From: Bemisia tabaci | Lineage: Eukaryota; Arthropoda; Insecta; Hemiptera; Aleyrodidae | NCBI RefSeq assembly: GCF_918797505.1 | Contig: NC_092800.1 | Coordinates: 24,443,577 to 24,507,576 of the forward strand | Length of the DNA: 64,000 nucleotides | Reading direction: 5' to 3' | Part shown: in pieces, positions 11,366 to 23,345 of the stretch | How positions within the stretch are numbered: position 1 is the first letter of the stretch | How the letters are laid out: the number at the start of each line of letters is the position of its first letter | Program-made: the position numbers and the translations under genes | The notes under the pieces: model-generated | What the model saw: only the letters and a program-made list of their open reading frames with translations | Databases searched by the model: none | What the model was told of the DNA's origin: nothing

Positions 11366-11792
11366 TGGTTGTTAATTTTTCCCTCAATCGACTGGCAGGA
11401 ATCAACAATAGATACGCAATGCTATATTCGTGATGCAAAAGATGTAATGAACTATTGATTTTTGGACTTCTGTGTGGACAATCGTGGAAATTCAATTGGA
11501 ACTGTAATGTGGGGCGCCACTTTCTAAGGCGCAAATCAGCGTAGCCAAAATTTCTAGGCATATGCTTGAACAAACGGCGAAAATCACAGAAAATTTTGAG
11601 AAGAACTTTTGCTTGGTTTTCTGCAAAGAGTGGAGCATGAGGGGAGAATGCAACGTTGCAATCGAAGTAGGCATTTTTTAACTTTGCCTATGGATGAATA
11701 TCCTTTTTTTGCCAATTGCATTATTTGAGAGGCTTTTGGCTTATGATTGCGATTGGCATAGCAATCATGTTCTTCGGCTGATTGGATACCAG
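11366..11792. other. Stretch without gene
   Basis: No gene or repeat recognised. Minus-strand frames at 11295-11674 overlap the M element end and are not credible. Confidence 0.4.
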
Positions 11793-11937
11793 GATTAAGG
11801 TCGATTCAAACAAACCTACTTTTCCTCGTGGTTCGTCAAACTACGGTGTTCCGTCGAACTTGTTTTAAATGAGTTGACTCCTGTTGAGTTTAACAAAAGT
11901 TCGATCAATGTTCCACCGTCTGCATTCGACCTTAATC
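11793..11937. mobile_element. Small foldback element NN
   Basis: GATTAAGGTCGATTC at the left is mirrored by GCATTCGACCTTAATC at the right. Further in, GTTCCGTCGAACTTGTTTTA pairs loosely with TTAACAAAAGTTCGATC. Only one copy in the window. Confidence 0.65.
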
Positions 11938-12608
11938 ATGTGATTTCAGTTGGGGGTTTTCGACAATGTTCGGGTGGCTTTTAGTGGTTTCGAGGTTTTA
12001 ATTTGTGCATCGCGGGTTTTAGCGGGTTCTCACCATTGTTGCGGTTTTCCCCTCGGCGCTTTTAGTTCCGTGGATGAGATCTCTTGTTTAGTGAATATTA
12101 CGTTTAAACACCGGTGTATTCAGCTGCCTCATAATAATGACAGATTCGATTTATTTATTTCTTTAATTATCAACGCGAGGAAAATTTGCTCAGAGGAATA
12201 GATTTGCCAAAATCGGTCCATTCTTCATTTAAAAAAAAGAGGTCATTAAACCCTGTATTATAGATTAAAAAATGTTTTTGAGTACCAATGAGCCACCAGG
12301 AAAGGTCTTAACAGGATTAAAATGGCTTGTGTTTTCTCTTCACAATCTTACGCAGAACACGAGTGACACAACGAAAAGTTTGGGGAACTCCTGGCCGAGA
12401 TATTGACGTATTTTCAATATAGACCAAAAGGAGGGTAGATTATACAAATGACGTCATTTTAAGCGTGCCAGTAGGGCTCGCTTTTTTGCGATCCAACCAA
12501 TTTTAATTGTAAACACATACACCTTGTTCAAGAGTTGCTTTCCATTCTCTCCGTTGTGAGATTCGTTTCACGAAAAAACAGAGATAGGGGTTCAGTCCTA
12601 ACCTGGCT
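11938..12608. other. Stretch without gene
   Basis: No repeat recognised. The plus frame 11950-12201 has no identifiable domain. Confidence 0.4.
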
Positions 12609-12772
12609 ATTTCCAATTAATTGTGGTAGCACCCCCAATGAGTTAGGTTATTAGTCCAAATGTAGCGGCACTAACTCAACATGAGTTGCGGTACTACCAA
12701 AATCAATTGGAACTTCCCATATTATCCAAGAATTTGGAGTGGTACCGCAATTTCAGGGGATAACCCCCGTAA
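12609..12772 (+). repeat. Family GG repeat, copy 2
   Basis: Same block order as 5930-6108: TTCCAATTAATTGTGGTAGC, AGTTAGGTTATTAGTCCAAA, AATCAATTGGAA, CAGGGGATAACC. Divergence is substantial, so the copies are old. Confidence 0.7.
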
Positions 12773-13450
12773 CATTTTTTTCCGTGTCGTAAAAAAGAGT
12801 AAACAATGAGCTTTCTAGAAAGTTTTATTTGGTTCTCCAATGAAAAATAATGTTTTAAGATTCAAAATTTGAAGGTCAGATCCTATTTCTTCTCATTTTT
12901 CTTCTTTTTTGGAAGTGGTCAGAAGTTTGGCTTCTATAAACGATACAGATTACAAATTAATCATCGAGATCCCATCTCTCGCCGCATCGGCGGAGACAAA
13001 AACTGGGATCAGTTACATGGATATCTGTTGGCAACATGGCGAAAGGAGATCGCGTCTCTCCGCAATGAGGAAATTAGATTTCGGCTTTGCAGTTGCAATC
13101 ACGACGAAAGATAGAGTGGAGTGCTAAGACGCGCATTGATTCGCCTTTAGTTTTCGATTCTTGACAGGGACACATCCCGCCACGGCATGGCAGTCTTATT
13201 TTCTCGCCTGGTTACGGCGACAAGAAGGAAATCCTGGCCGGTTTCTTTCACTGTCTGCGTTCCCTTTATCATGCCAAAGAATTGTAAGGGATTTTAACCA
13301 CCTCATCGATCGTAAGGAACCAAATTTCTGGGATTACACAGGGAAAAAGTTCCACGCACTCCTGGCGTACCTTCGTAAGTAAAATTCTCATCGTTCAATG
13401 TATCTGGGTCAAATTTTAAGCTCTCAGTACATATTACAACCTATATAATT
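12773..13450. other. Single-copy stretch, no gene established
   Basis: Contains short plus-strand frames at 12869-13127 and 13161-13382. The latter ends at TTCGTAAGTAA, which includes a GTAAGT donor-like hexamer. No domain is recognisable, so coding is only a possibility. Confidence 0.35.
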
Positions 13451-13500
13451 ACCAAACAAGGAATGCAAACGTATTACTACGTTAGCATTCCTCGTTTGGT
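13451..13500. repeat. 50-bp imperfect inverted repeat
   Basis: ACCAAACAAGGAATGC is mirrored by GCATTCCTCGTTTGGT around the centre ACGTATTACTACGT. Only one copy was seen. Confidence 0.6.
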
Positions 13501-16500
13501 CATGCTGCAATTCATTTAGCAGGAGGAAACATTTATTACTGACTCATTTTAGAAACTTTACATGCCATCAGTTTCGCAATATTTAGAAACTACCACTACC
13601 TACTTTAGTAAAGTATCACTGAATGGTAATTATACTTCTATTATCAATCGGCCTATTACAAATTTCTGCTGGAAAAAAAATAAGAGAAGTTTCATTTAGA
13701 AAATGACTCAAAAATCACTGGGATTCAGCGCATTGGAAAAGTCTGAAATACACTCCTAACTTTACAATCTCTGTAAGAAATCTGCGATTTTTTAGCTTTC
13801 CCGCTTAAAAAACGATCTTAAAAACTTCACAAGTGAACATTGCATCAGAGAAGACGTTCCATTCAACCTTTCCCTACTGAAATGCTACGCAAAGTCCAAA
13901 ATGGCCGACGCTTCCGCGCGCAAATTGAGGGGCGCACAATGGAGTTGAATGTTAACACGCCGCGTCGGTTGTTAACAGGTGGTTAGAATTTTGTCCCGTC
14001 ACACGTGTTTTAGCGAATTGGCATCGGCCATGTTGAATATTATCCTACCGCCCTGGGGTTGGATGGAACGACTCCTCTGACGAAATGCTCTCCTGTGCTG
14101 TTGTATCGTTTTTGAAGCGGGAGGCTAAAAAACGCAAATTTATCAGGCAGACTGTGAAGTTACACTGTGTGACTATGACACAGTTAGACTGTCTGATTTC
14201 AGACTTTGTCAATGCGCTCATCGTGATTTTTGAGACATTTTTTTATGATTATTGACTATGAAACCAAAGAATATCTAAAATTTTTAGCAAAACTATAGAT
14301 ACCGTCATAACAAAGCTATGCGACTACTTAGTTTTCAGATCTTGCTTTGTAACTTACTGAAGTTAGAAAGTTGAATATTTGTGAGGGTTTTTTCTTTTCT
14401 ATTTTAGGTTCAAGCGTCCATTATGAATGCAAGAGGGCAATGGTAAACATTTTTTAAAAAAAGCAGCTATGTATATTTTAAAAGCAGTCATGGAGCATTA
14501 TATAGTTCAATATTGACTAAATCGCACAGAAATTTACGTATATTTATATTGAAAGTTGGAATAGTCTCCACCAACCCAAATTGAACTCACCCACTTTCAT
14601 ACAGGCTGGGATACGCCATGACCGAGTTTTCTGCCAGTTCACTCGCGAATTGCACGTTAAGGCCCGTGTAATCCGGAGCAGTGTTTTTGCTCCGAGGATA
14701 ATATCCCGAGCGTTCCCGTATGCGTGAACGTAAAATGGGCGGAATTCCGCGCGAAAATTGGCAGTAATCATGCCGAGACTGGCTCCGCGATGGGAGGCTT
14801 GTAAGCCGCCTGGTAAGCTCTCGCCGATTTGCCAGTAAATCGCGTTACGCGGTGCCATGAATAGTTCCCCAAAATTCGTTTCTCGCCCGGAGAAGCCGCC
14901 TCTTCAGATGAACCCCGTTTTGCGTGTATTCTGTGCTTTTCGGGGGTCTTATAGAAAATTGGGCATGCGGTCTTTTGTCGGCAGCGTAGCGAATTGTCGA
15001 ATCGTGCACGGAATGTGGTATCTTAGTACGGAAAAAGCGGATAAAAGAATGTTTCTGGTGCAATATGGCAACGTTTCCGACGGATTTGAGCAATTTACAC
15101 CAAATGCGTAAAGTTTGTGGGTAAGCTGCTCGTTTCTGTATTCTACGATAGTAAAAGAGGCGCAAGTTGTAAATTTTTTGGGGTATTTGTGGGTTTTACG
15201 AGGGATTTTCGAATACTATAGCGTATTGTGAGGTTACTGTTGCTCTGATATATTGATGACGAAACTGATAAAAGAGGAATCTTGATCGCCCAATCAGAGA
15301 TCAAAGTTTCCCGGGAAAGTCGAGTACCGGAAACCGGAACGAGGAAATTCCTGGGAATCATCGAAAAAGTTCCCTACGATGTTGTTGTTGCCTTTTCGAA
15401 GTGTGAATTATTCACTGTGTGCGCACGCATGTTTGAGTATTTTTCTGTCAGAGTTTCCTGAGAAAGTAGATTTCGGTTGAAAATTCTCGGGATCAAGAAA
15501 GTTGGCACTTTGGTTCTCCTGCGCAATTGGAACAAAAAGTCGACCTACATTAAAGGGTCTCGAAAGAGTCGAGAGTAAGATTCAAAATTTTATAATTTTT
15601 AAATTTTTTCAAAAACGATTCTACAGGTATTATTTTTTAATTTGTTTTTCATCAAATGTAATATGTAATTATGTGTAAAATATTCCGTTAGCATTACACA
15701 TAATAATGCTCACTGTGTTACCTTTAAAAAATAAACCAGCAACGTAGATGCATTCTTGTAAAAACCGGACAAGATTCGATTGAATGCTGCAGGCAGTTAA
15801 AAGTTTTTAACGTAACTTTTGCAAAGAAAAATGTGCAATTGCCGCTACATTTAGCATTTTGTATTTTTATGCAAAAACAAATTGCGTGCATTTAAACAAA
15901 TGATATGGAATTTAGAACACATCCTTAAAGAGTACTGAATCTTGGAGGATAAAGCTATTTTCTATGTCCTGTTTTAAAAACCGGACGCATTTTTTCTAGT
16001 TTCATATCTCTTGATAAATGCCTTTGACTTTGAGAAATATTGATTTAGATCAATTGGACGTATTTGACAAGAATTAGCTTAAGTGTCACTTTGTCTAATT
16101 TCCTCCCAAATTGCATGCTTTAAGCAGAGAAGCAAAGAATACTACGCCTTGACACTTCCGCAGTTCCGCTACATTACATTGACTTATAAAGAACACATTC
16201 TCCAAATTTCAAGTCAGATTGTTGATTACTTTTCTGTTGAAAATACAAAATATGAGAGGAAATTAGGCAACCATGGTCTGATATAAATTAGGCCGATTCT
16301 CGTTGAAGCCTCCACTTGATGTTGATTCTTCGATCCGCGCCACACAACTGCACGCATGGCACTCTGACTGAATACTGAATAACCGGTTTCGTATGAACAC
16401 TTGAAAATCGCCTTCAATCGAGCGTGTAGGCAACTTCATCTCCGGAACGTTCGAATAGTTGCTCGCTGCTCCTTAATCTTAATGGACCGGTATTATTGCC

Positions 16501-16514
16501 GTATTGAGGATCTT
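13501..16514. other. 3-kb single-copy stretch without established gene
   Basis: The longest interval here without a recognised repeat. GC is higher at 14560-15120. The minus frames 14544-14858 (104 aa) and 14845-15165 (106 aa) lie there but match nothing I recognise. The CAGTC-rich hairpin near 14148-14200 is short. The composition suggests regulatory or unrecognised exonic sequence, but this is not shown. Confidence 0.35.
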
Positions 16515-16640
16515 CTCGGAACATTCGAACGTTGCCAGGTTGCGCTCGATAGAGTATTCGTTTTTGAGGAAAATTATGAATATTTGACCTCGAATTCCTC
16601 TGGTATACTATCATAAATTGCAGAAAATATTCTCTGAAAA
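16515..16640 (+). mobile_element. Family A, partial copy
   Basis: GAACATTCGAACGTTGCCAG, a TTTTTGAGGAAAATTATGAA block and AATTGCAGAAAATATTCTCT follow the left and central parts of family A. Both termini are missing. Confidence 0.55.
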
Positions 16641-16933
16641 TAAGGAGCCGTTCATAAAATACGTTCCGCTAAATTTCGGATTTCTTCAACCTCGTTTCCG
16701 ACAGTTCGGCTTTGAATTTTTCCCTGAATCTGTTCCAAGTTTTTCCTCACTATTGTGAGAAAGTAAGTCGACTGTGAATGAATTTTGTATGCCGCAAACG
16801 CTATGAAAAAGTGCAAAATCTTAGCAGCATTGCAAGCCTCATGCACCCTCTTACCGAAAAATTCCTCAATTGATAAAGGGGGTAATAGTAATAAACTAAC
16901 TCACGACGACCCACGATAGACCCTTTACTTAAT

Positions 16934-17625
16934 ACAATATTTTTCTCGTAAGTTTACGTCAACCACCCGTTTCGACCAATATGATCTCTCTATTTTCTCT
17001 TTGTCCTCTTCGTCTATAGCTATGTCTATCCCTTTGTCTACGATTGTCAATAAGAAGCCTGCTGGAGCGCAAAACGGATATCACAACATTTTTCTCGGTA
17101 AATTTACATCAACCACCCGTTTCAGCCAATACGAACGCTTTATTCTCTCTCAGTCTTCTTTATTTATCGGTAAGTCTATCGCTTTGTCTCTAAATGCCAA
17201 TAAGGTGCCTGCTGGATCGCGTGACGTATACTACCGTGCTAAGGAAAAACGCCGTATGAACCTTCAGGCGTTGCCGAATTTCCTTTGTTAAATCACGAAT
17301 TTTCGGGAAAATCTGTAAATATTTTCCTTCAGATTTTTCAGATAATTTTGTTCGCAATTTCAGCTAAAGTTCCTGAAAATTTCAAGGGAAAATATTCATA
17401 GCTTTCCTCAAAAAATAAACATTTTATCGAAGGAAATCTGGCAACTCTCGAATGTTCTTACGGCGTTCTTCCTTAGCATGGCAGTATAGCACAACATGTT
17501 TTTCGTAAGTTTACACTAACCACCCGTTTCAACCAACATGATCGCTTCATTTTCTCTTTGTCTTCTTGGTCTATAGCTTTGTCTATGAATGTCAATAAGG
17601 AGCCTACTGGAGCGCGTGACGGATA
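16934..17625 (+). repeat. Three-unit F-derived array, about 149 bp per unit
   Basis: Units start near 16934, 17083 and 17491. Each holds CAACCACCCGTTTC, TCTCTTTGTC, a TCTATnGCTnTGTCTA block and GTCAATAAGnnGCCTgCTGG, which is the right half of family F. Once the A copy inserted between units 2 and 3 (with its TSD) is removed, the spacing is 149 and 150 bp. Confidence 0.85.
17231..17484. mobile_element. Family A MITE inserted in the F-derived array
   Basis: Ends CTACCGTGCTAAGG and CCTTAGCATGGCAG, 254 bp, flanked by TATA on both sides (17227-17230, 17485-17488). Interior blocks CAGATTTTTCAGATAATTTT and TTGTTCGCAATTTC are typical. Removing the element and one TATA rejoins the array in register, so the insertion is younger than the array. 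Confidence 0.92.
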
Positions 17626-17955
17626 GCACAAGGAGCAGGAACCCGGCTGCTGGCGGTGGGAGCAAAGCAAGTCGAAATAACAGAGGATCGAGAAAATTGA
17701 AGAGGAGGGCCCGGGAGCAAGTTTGCATTATCGCGGTTTGCAAATCGGATTGCTCAATGTTACGGAAGCGCATCAACTATCAAGCCGCGACGATTCGCCC
17801 CCGGCCTCGCGACGTATTGTGCTCACTTATTCGGGGGCCTTTGCCTTTGAGTCTGCATCGTCAAGTAGACTCACGCAAAGCGAAAACGCTTACACGGGTA
17901 TTTATTTGTCGGCTCCGACAGACGGAACAGTCCTCCCGTTCGGTGGCGTCGCTTC
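17626..17955. other. GC-rich single-copy island with overlapping frames
   Basis: Frames 17589-17966 (125 aa) and 17723-18043 (106 aa) overlap on plus, another on minus. Both plus frames run into flanking F repeats, and none has a recognisable domain. It may hold a fragment of coding or regulatory sequence. Confidence 0.35.
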
Positions 17956-18180
17956 CTGCGGGCTGATTATTGAAATTGATAGACAAAGCTATAGACAAAG
18001 CCATGGACAAAGCAAGGAAACAATGAGCGATCCTATTGATTGAAACAAGTGGCCGTGATGGACTATGAGGGGAAATGATAGACTGACTAAAGGATTTTTT
18101 TGTGGGATGCTGTTAGTTAGTCTATTACCTACCTCCTTAATGAATTGCAACCACCCGCAATTACCAATAGGATACCCTGT
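17956..18180 (+). mobile_element. Family F element, right end lost
   Basis: Starts CTGCGGGCTGATTATTG and GAAATTGATAGACAAAGC, then GCGATCCTATTG and TAGTTAGTCTATTACCTACC, up to CAACCACCCGCAATTACC. The matching right terminus (CAATAATCAGCCCGCAG) is missing. Confidence 0.8.
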
Positions 18181-19132
18181 TAGAATAGAATACCCTGTTA
18201 CCCGTTAGAACGCTAGATGGAAGGCGGTACTATAGATGAAATTTAGGAAGCTTGGGAGCTTATAGAATATATTGAAAATTTGACTGGAAATTCGACTTTT
18301 ACGTCAAAAAATACTTCTTGGCGTCATGTTTTACAAAAATCGATTTAAGAGGAGCCGACATAGCATTGTAGGCTACATTCACTATCTTGGATTTTCGGAT
18401 TTTCGGATTTTGAGAGTTTGAGTTGAGATTTAAGTTCACCGTCAAATAATGCGACCTAATGCCAAATTTTAAAAAATCGATCAGGAACCTTATATCATAG
18501 CGTAGGATCAATTGGGCTCTACACAGTGAAGGTAAACGATCAATCAATTTACATATGTTAGTGCGCCTTCATTTTCGTCAGATACTGTGCAATACATCTG
18601 TGGCGGAATAGTTGATCAGAGCGCCTTCTGGAGTATCGCTTCGACTTGATGGTATACTCTCTATTAGGATTTCAGGCTTCAGGGGATGAAACATTCCCTT
18701 CATACTGTTTTAGTCATTTGCACTAGGCAAGTAAATTATGGGTTTACAGTATTTTCCACTTTAATGGTATCAGAGAAATATTAAGATGTAATATTGGTGA
18801 ATAAGCAACGTTTATGGGCGAAGCAGTGTGAAAGTGATTGATACAACCGGAGGGGCTTTAGCAAATCGTTAGAAATGATACAAAGAGGTAATATTTACGA
18901 CATTTCCAGGCTTCCACCGCCTCGGTACGAAAGCGCCTCGCGGAATGAACCTTCAGCATGCGGAAAATCAATCTTTCAACAGCAAATTTGGTTGAGACAG
19001 ATGGAAACAATAACAAGCGCATGGTTGCCTTCATCTACCCATCAATAGTGAAACTAGAGAATCCCTACCCACATCAGTTTGCAGCTCTTCAACGATGGCG
19101 AAACTTCAAAACCACGTACACCTGCTTGCCAT
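18181..19132. other. AT-rich stretch without gene
   Basis: At 18570-18635, GCGCCTTCATTTTCGTCAGA with TGCAATACATCTG resembles 33462-33525. The plus frame 18958-19293 runs into the R element and is not recognised. Confidence 0.4.
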
Positions 19133-19254
19133 ATCGTCACTTCTCTGACGTAAGGGCGTATCTCGATTACCCCCATGAGCCTCAGAATGCACGGATTTAT
19201 ATGCGAAATAGGGGTCACGTGAAAATGAGATACTCTTTTACGTCAGAGGGACGA
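19133..19254. mobile_element. Family R foldback element, copy 2
   Basis: TCGTCACTTCTCTGACGTAA ... TTTTACGTCAGAGGGACGA, with the inner pair CCCATGAGCCTCAG and AATAGGGGTCACGTG. Flanked by ATA and AATA, consistent with a TA-type site. Confidence 0.75.
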
Positions 19255-19530
19255 AATATCGCAGATCCTTTATTACGTTTTACAAACCTTTAAGAACAAG
19301 TTATTATCATCATGAAATTAAAAAAGTATTAGTCCAGAGATTGACTGTCTAATCTTCTTCGTAAGTACCAGAGACACCTATAAAAAGGTAAGATCTTTCA
19401 ATTTGAGCACCATGGGAAGCTTGGTGTGCTTCACCGGAGCAAATTGTCGCCTGCCTTGATCTGCACTATGCAAATTCGAGAAGTGAAATTCGGTGCAAAA
19501 TTTACGCTGGAGTATATATGGCGTCCAAAG

Positions 19531-19730
19531 CAATGGCGAGGCGTGAATGATCAATTTTCAATACCCCCCCCCCCCCATTTGAAGCTGTGGTAAAAATTAG
19601 GTGACATATATAGGTGACATATATAGGCCGATTATATAGGTGTTCGTTGCGAACAGCCTGTTTGTCGATCCTGTTTCATAGGTTTAAATGAAAAATCAAT
19701 CGGTATATCGCAAGACACGCCACGCCACTG
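19531..19730 (-). mobile_element. hAT-like family P element, reverse orientation
   Basis: The left end CAATGGCGAGGCGTGAATGA mirrors the usual P right end, and the right end is CACGCCACGCCACTG. It is flanked by a perfect 10-bp direct repeat GCGTCCAAAG (19521-19530, 19731-19740), longer than the 8 bp expected for hAT. A 13-C run replaces part of the left arm, and ACATATATAGG is tandemly repeated inside. Confidence 0.75.
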
Positions 19731-19740
19731 GCGTCCAAAG

Positions 19741-20094
19741 AATCCAAACTATATAAATGCGGAGTGAAATTTTCTCCAAAAGAGCGTGCAGTACTTTCTC
19801 AAAAGGGTAGATTCCTCTCCGTAAAAAGAGTCGATTTTATCTCGCATTCATTTCACTCGGGTTCTTAAGGCGCTAAATAAACTGCAACATCGAATTTCAC
19901 TCTAGAATGTTCAACAGTGTGAAATACGGCAACAATCTAAGTGCATACTTCCTCACAAATTGAAACTGTGGCGAATAATTTTATCATATTTTATGGCGGA
20001 AAAGTGCAGGGGGTCTAAACGCAAACGTTGTGCAACTTGGCCCGGTGAAAAGAGATAGCTCTAGCCTAGCTGAAATAAACGTTGTCTTTTGATA
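19741..20094. other. Stretch without gene
   Basis: No recognised feature. Confidence 0.4.
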
Positions 20095-20215
20095 TCGTCA
20101 CACCTCTGACATAAGAACGTATCTCAATTTCCTTATGAGCCCCGTTGTTCGTATGTCTCCACGCTTTTTGAGGTTCACTAAGAAATGGAGATAGCCTCTT
20201 ACGTCAGAAGAGCGA
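20095..20215. mobile_element. Family R foldback element, copy 3
   Basis: TCGTCACACCTCTGACATAA ... CTTACGTCAGAAGAGCGA, with the inner pair TTATGAGCCCCGTTGTTCG and GAGGTTCACTAAG. Flanked by GATA and TGATA. Confidence 0.75.
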
Positions 20216-20639
20216 TGATATATTCCGCTGTTTCATTCCATGAAAAATTGCCTTTATTCTCTCTCTCCTAAGAGTGCCTACCTTGCGCATGAAAATCCAT
20301 ACTCTCAGGATTTTTTATTGCTCTCATCTTACATCTGTTTTTAAATTTTTACCTGCAATAAAATTTGGACGAGGAATAATTGAAAGGTCTAGCGAATATT
20401 GATTACTTTGCAACACAGTTAAAAATTTTAGAGTAAAATTCTGTGCAAGGGTCTATCTCCACCAGGGTAACATCAGTTCTCATCAGATTCTGACCTATAC
20501 GATTAAATAGGAAATTCCAATATGAAATATTTTGCTGGGTATTTACTTTTAAGCGTATAATCTGAGAGACTTAGTTCTTAGGAATTTTGTCAAACGTCAG
20601 CTAGGGACACATTATGAGAAAGCGCTCATAAATTACGGA

Positions 20640-20780
20640 ACGCATTTTTGACCCTTTCTCCTCCTTAACTCTTTTGCGACGAAGGTCCCTTTCCCTTAAC
20701 GTGTAAAAACAAGATGGCGTAACGTTCTTTTCGACTCCCCTCCCCCCTAAAACTTTACTTATTGTACAAGCGGCCCCTTA
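20640..20780 (+). repeat. Family H repeat fragment
   Basis: TTTTTGACCCTTTCTCC, TTTTGCGACGAAGG, CCTTAACGTGTAAAAACAAG and GGCGTAACGTTCTTTTCGAC parallel 34810-34925 block by block. Related sequence forms part of the 34858-36092 duplication. No terminal repeats identified. Confidence 0.65.
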
Positions 20781-20931
20781 AAATGGAATTAAAAAATTAA
20801 TTAAAGAAAGAATAAATGGTAATGAAGGAAGAGTAATTAGAAAAAGTAGAAAAAATAAGGAGTAAAAAGAAGAATGAGATTCATTTCTTCAAAAAAAATT
20901 CGAAGTACCCTATGTGGGTATAAACACATAT

Positions 20932-21183
20932 CGACGGTGTAAGTCGGCAATCACATAACTCGGTTTGCCACGTCGCAGACTTCCTGTCATACGTTATTTT
21001 TTAAACGGAAAACTACTAAACGGCAATTCTTTAAAACTGCCATGATTTTCTTCTGTGTGCGAAGAAAATTCTGCATAAACTTCAAAAAATGATGTCAATA
21101 TGTTCTGCTTTAAAAAAATAATATGGAGGCGGGGATTTTTAGACACCGCAAACGAGTTATGTGTTTGCGGACTTACGCCGTCG
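20932..21183. mobile_element. Family D foldback element, copy 1
   Basis: CGACGGTGTAAGTCGGCAAT, then ACATAACTCGGTTTGC, mirrored by GCAAACGAGTTATGTGTTTG and ACTTACGCCGTCG. The interior carries ATTTTTTAAACGG and the mirrored GGCGGGGATTTTTAGACACC. Length 252 bp. Confidence 0.85.
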
Positions 21184-21190
21184 AGATAGC

Positions 21191-21899
21191 AGGTGATTCG
21201 ATGGACGCCATATCGACGGTGAAACTACCAAACCACGTATCTCGGTTTGCGACGTCGCAGACTTCCTGTCATATTTTATTTTTTAAATGAAAAACTACTT
21301 AACGTCCAGTCTTGAAAATTTCTGTGATTTTTCCTCTTCGTGCGAGGAAGAAAATTCAGAAAATTCTGTGAAAATTTCAAGGAATGATATTGATTTGGTC
21401 TACTTCAAAAAAATAAAATGCGAGCGTAGATTTTTAAACACCGCAAACGAGATACGTGCTTTGGTAGTTTCACCGTCGATATTTTGTGTCAGAACGGAAT
21501 GCGATATATCGCATCAATTGGTTCAATTTTTTCAGCTACTCGTCATTTTTCTCCAATTTTGAGATTGCAATTCTATTGTCAGGAGACTAAAGCACTCACT
21601 TGCCAATTGTAACCAAGAAATTCAACGTAATAAAGGCGTGGTTTTTTTAGAGAAAATATCGCATTCGAGGGCAGTTTCGATATCAGTATCGAATGCGATG
21701 TTTTCTCTTTGAAAAAACCACGCCTTTATTACGTTGAATTTTTTCGTTAAAATTGGTAAGTGAGTGCTTTAGTCTCCTGACAACAGAATTGCGATCTCAA
21801 AATTGGAGAAAAATGACGAGTAGCTGAAAAAATGGAATCAATTGATGCGATATATCGCACGTCGTTCTGACACAAAATATGGCGTCCATCGAATCACCT
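21191..21899. mobile_element. Giant palindrome E carrying a D insertion
   Basis: The left arm starts AGGTGATTCGATGGACGCCA and the right arm ends TGGCGTCCATCGAATCACCT. Without the D2 insert the element is about 440 bp, nearly all in two arms of roughly 210 bp that I judge about 90% complementary by eye. Only about 20 nt separates them (around 21670-21688). Arms include GATATATCGCATCAATTG, CTACTCGTCATTTTTCTCC and ACGTAATAAAGGCGTGG. No open frame spans it. Confidence 0.88.
21214..21478. mobile_element. Family D element (D2) inserted in palindrome E
   Basis: Ends CGACGGTGAAACTACC and GGTAGTTTCACCGTCG, 265 bp. It sits in the left arm of E between ATAT (21210-21213) and ATAT (21479-21482). The intact right arm of E reads GCCATATTTTGTG when reversed, giving the empty site. 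The TSD is therefore ATAT, or TA if the element ends in TCGA. Confidence 0.9.
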
Positions 21900-23068
21900 T
21901 AACTCCATTATATCATTAGGAGCGGAGAGTTCAGGTCTCATGAACCTTAGTTGATCAGAAAAGGGTTAAAATACCAAAATCTAGTTAGAAGTTCTATAAA
22001 TAAATGAATAAAGAGGGCACACAGCTTTGGGAGTAGATCTCGCTACACTGTGGATCAATCTACCGGCGCTGCGTCCATTATCTTTCTGTCAGTGCATCCC
22101 CTGAGTTAAGTTCTTGTTCTTCATAAATTCAAATTTTCAAGGGATGCAACGCAAACTTGAGACTGGGAACCAACTATGAACTCGCCATTAGATGCCGCGA
22201 ATTTGCACCCCTAATGTGCCGTAAAGATTCAATTTCCTTCCTGCCGTTCTTTTGTCTCCTTATCGCAATGAGATATCTTTTATTCGCGCCTCTGTCAGGG
22301 CGGCAGAAGAGATTTTCTCGGGAACAGAGAAAAAACCGAAGTTTTCCTGCAAACTTTTGACCTACTTTCTTTTTTTCGTGCTCTTCCGCACAACATGAAA
22401 GGATGAAAAATTAAATACTCATTTAAGTTCCTATTACTCTCCGTTGGGTAAAGGGCGCGGTGGTGGTCTAACACCGACAAAAAAAACTAAAGTCTTGTAT
22501 TGAATGTTGAGAAAACAAGACAGGAAAGTTTAAATTATATTATCATCAATCCGAACTAGATTTTAAAGAAAATTTGCAGGTGTAAAAGATCCATAGATGA
22601 GTCACAGTTAAACGCGTTTTATCCCATAAAGTAAATACCCTTCCATCAACCACCCATAAAAATCTGAAATATGGACCCACTTGAATTTCAATTTGTACGT
22701 GAAATATACAAATTATCAAGCTATAAGATTCTACAAAAATTGAAACTTAATGAAAGACAAATATTTTCAACTCCTAATTATTCACGAATCAACCGCAGAT
22801 TATGTTTCTAATTAATTTTATTGTTCTAACGAGATTAATTCATGGTGTATTCATTCATTCTTCATTTTATGAAGGCGGGGTCCAATTAATTTCATGAAAC
22901 AAAATGATTATTGAAAATGGAATTTCAAAGAATTAAGTTCGAAGCATAAACAACTGCAGTTTTTACCTACAAAAAGGTGAACATTAAAATTGTGCACCTT
23001 TTAGTTGAGCGTGATAAAATACGGAAAAAACGCAACTCTCCAAACATGGAAATTAATATAGGTTCGAT
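21900..23068. other. AT-rich stretch without gene
   Basis: No gene or dispersed repeat recognised. Short frames at 22157-22480 show no domain. Confidence 0.4.
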
Positions 23069-23345
23069 TATTCAAATTCAAATCCAAATCCAAATTATTT
23101 TATTCCACACAGAAGCCCGTTTAGGGGTAAGCACAGGTCATATTTACAGAGTATAATCATAGTAGGATGTTTTCAATTACGGATAAAGTAAATGAGAAGA
23201 TGTAAAATAAGTGATTAGAAAGTATATTTTGTACGAGAAGTATATGAAGTAAATATCGGCGCTCATGTATATGTAATGCAACGCATTGTTACTATTATGT
23301 ACGTACACATCAAACAGAACATTTTTAGATTCGACGAAATAACCA
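23069..23345 (-). mobile_element. Likely 3' end of a non-LTR retrotransposon
   Basis: On minus, the sequence reads ATGACCTGTGCTTACCCC, TAAACGGGCTTCTGTGTGG, AATAAAATAATTTGGATTTG and then short TTTGGA/TTTGAA repeats. A poly(A)-signal-like AATAAA just before a short tandem tail is typical of insect LINE 3' ends. The 5' part, with reverse transcriptase, is not present. The upstream limit is uncertain. Confidence 0.6.

Noticed and set aside
16934..17625. CRISPR-like repeat spacing
   Set aside because: Units are 149 bp of MITE sequence without short repeats and unique spacers.
18958..19293. 111-codon plus frame
   Set aside because: Its second half is the R foldback element; the first half is unrecognised.
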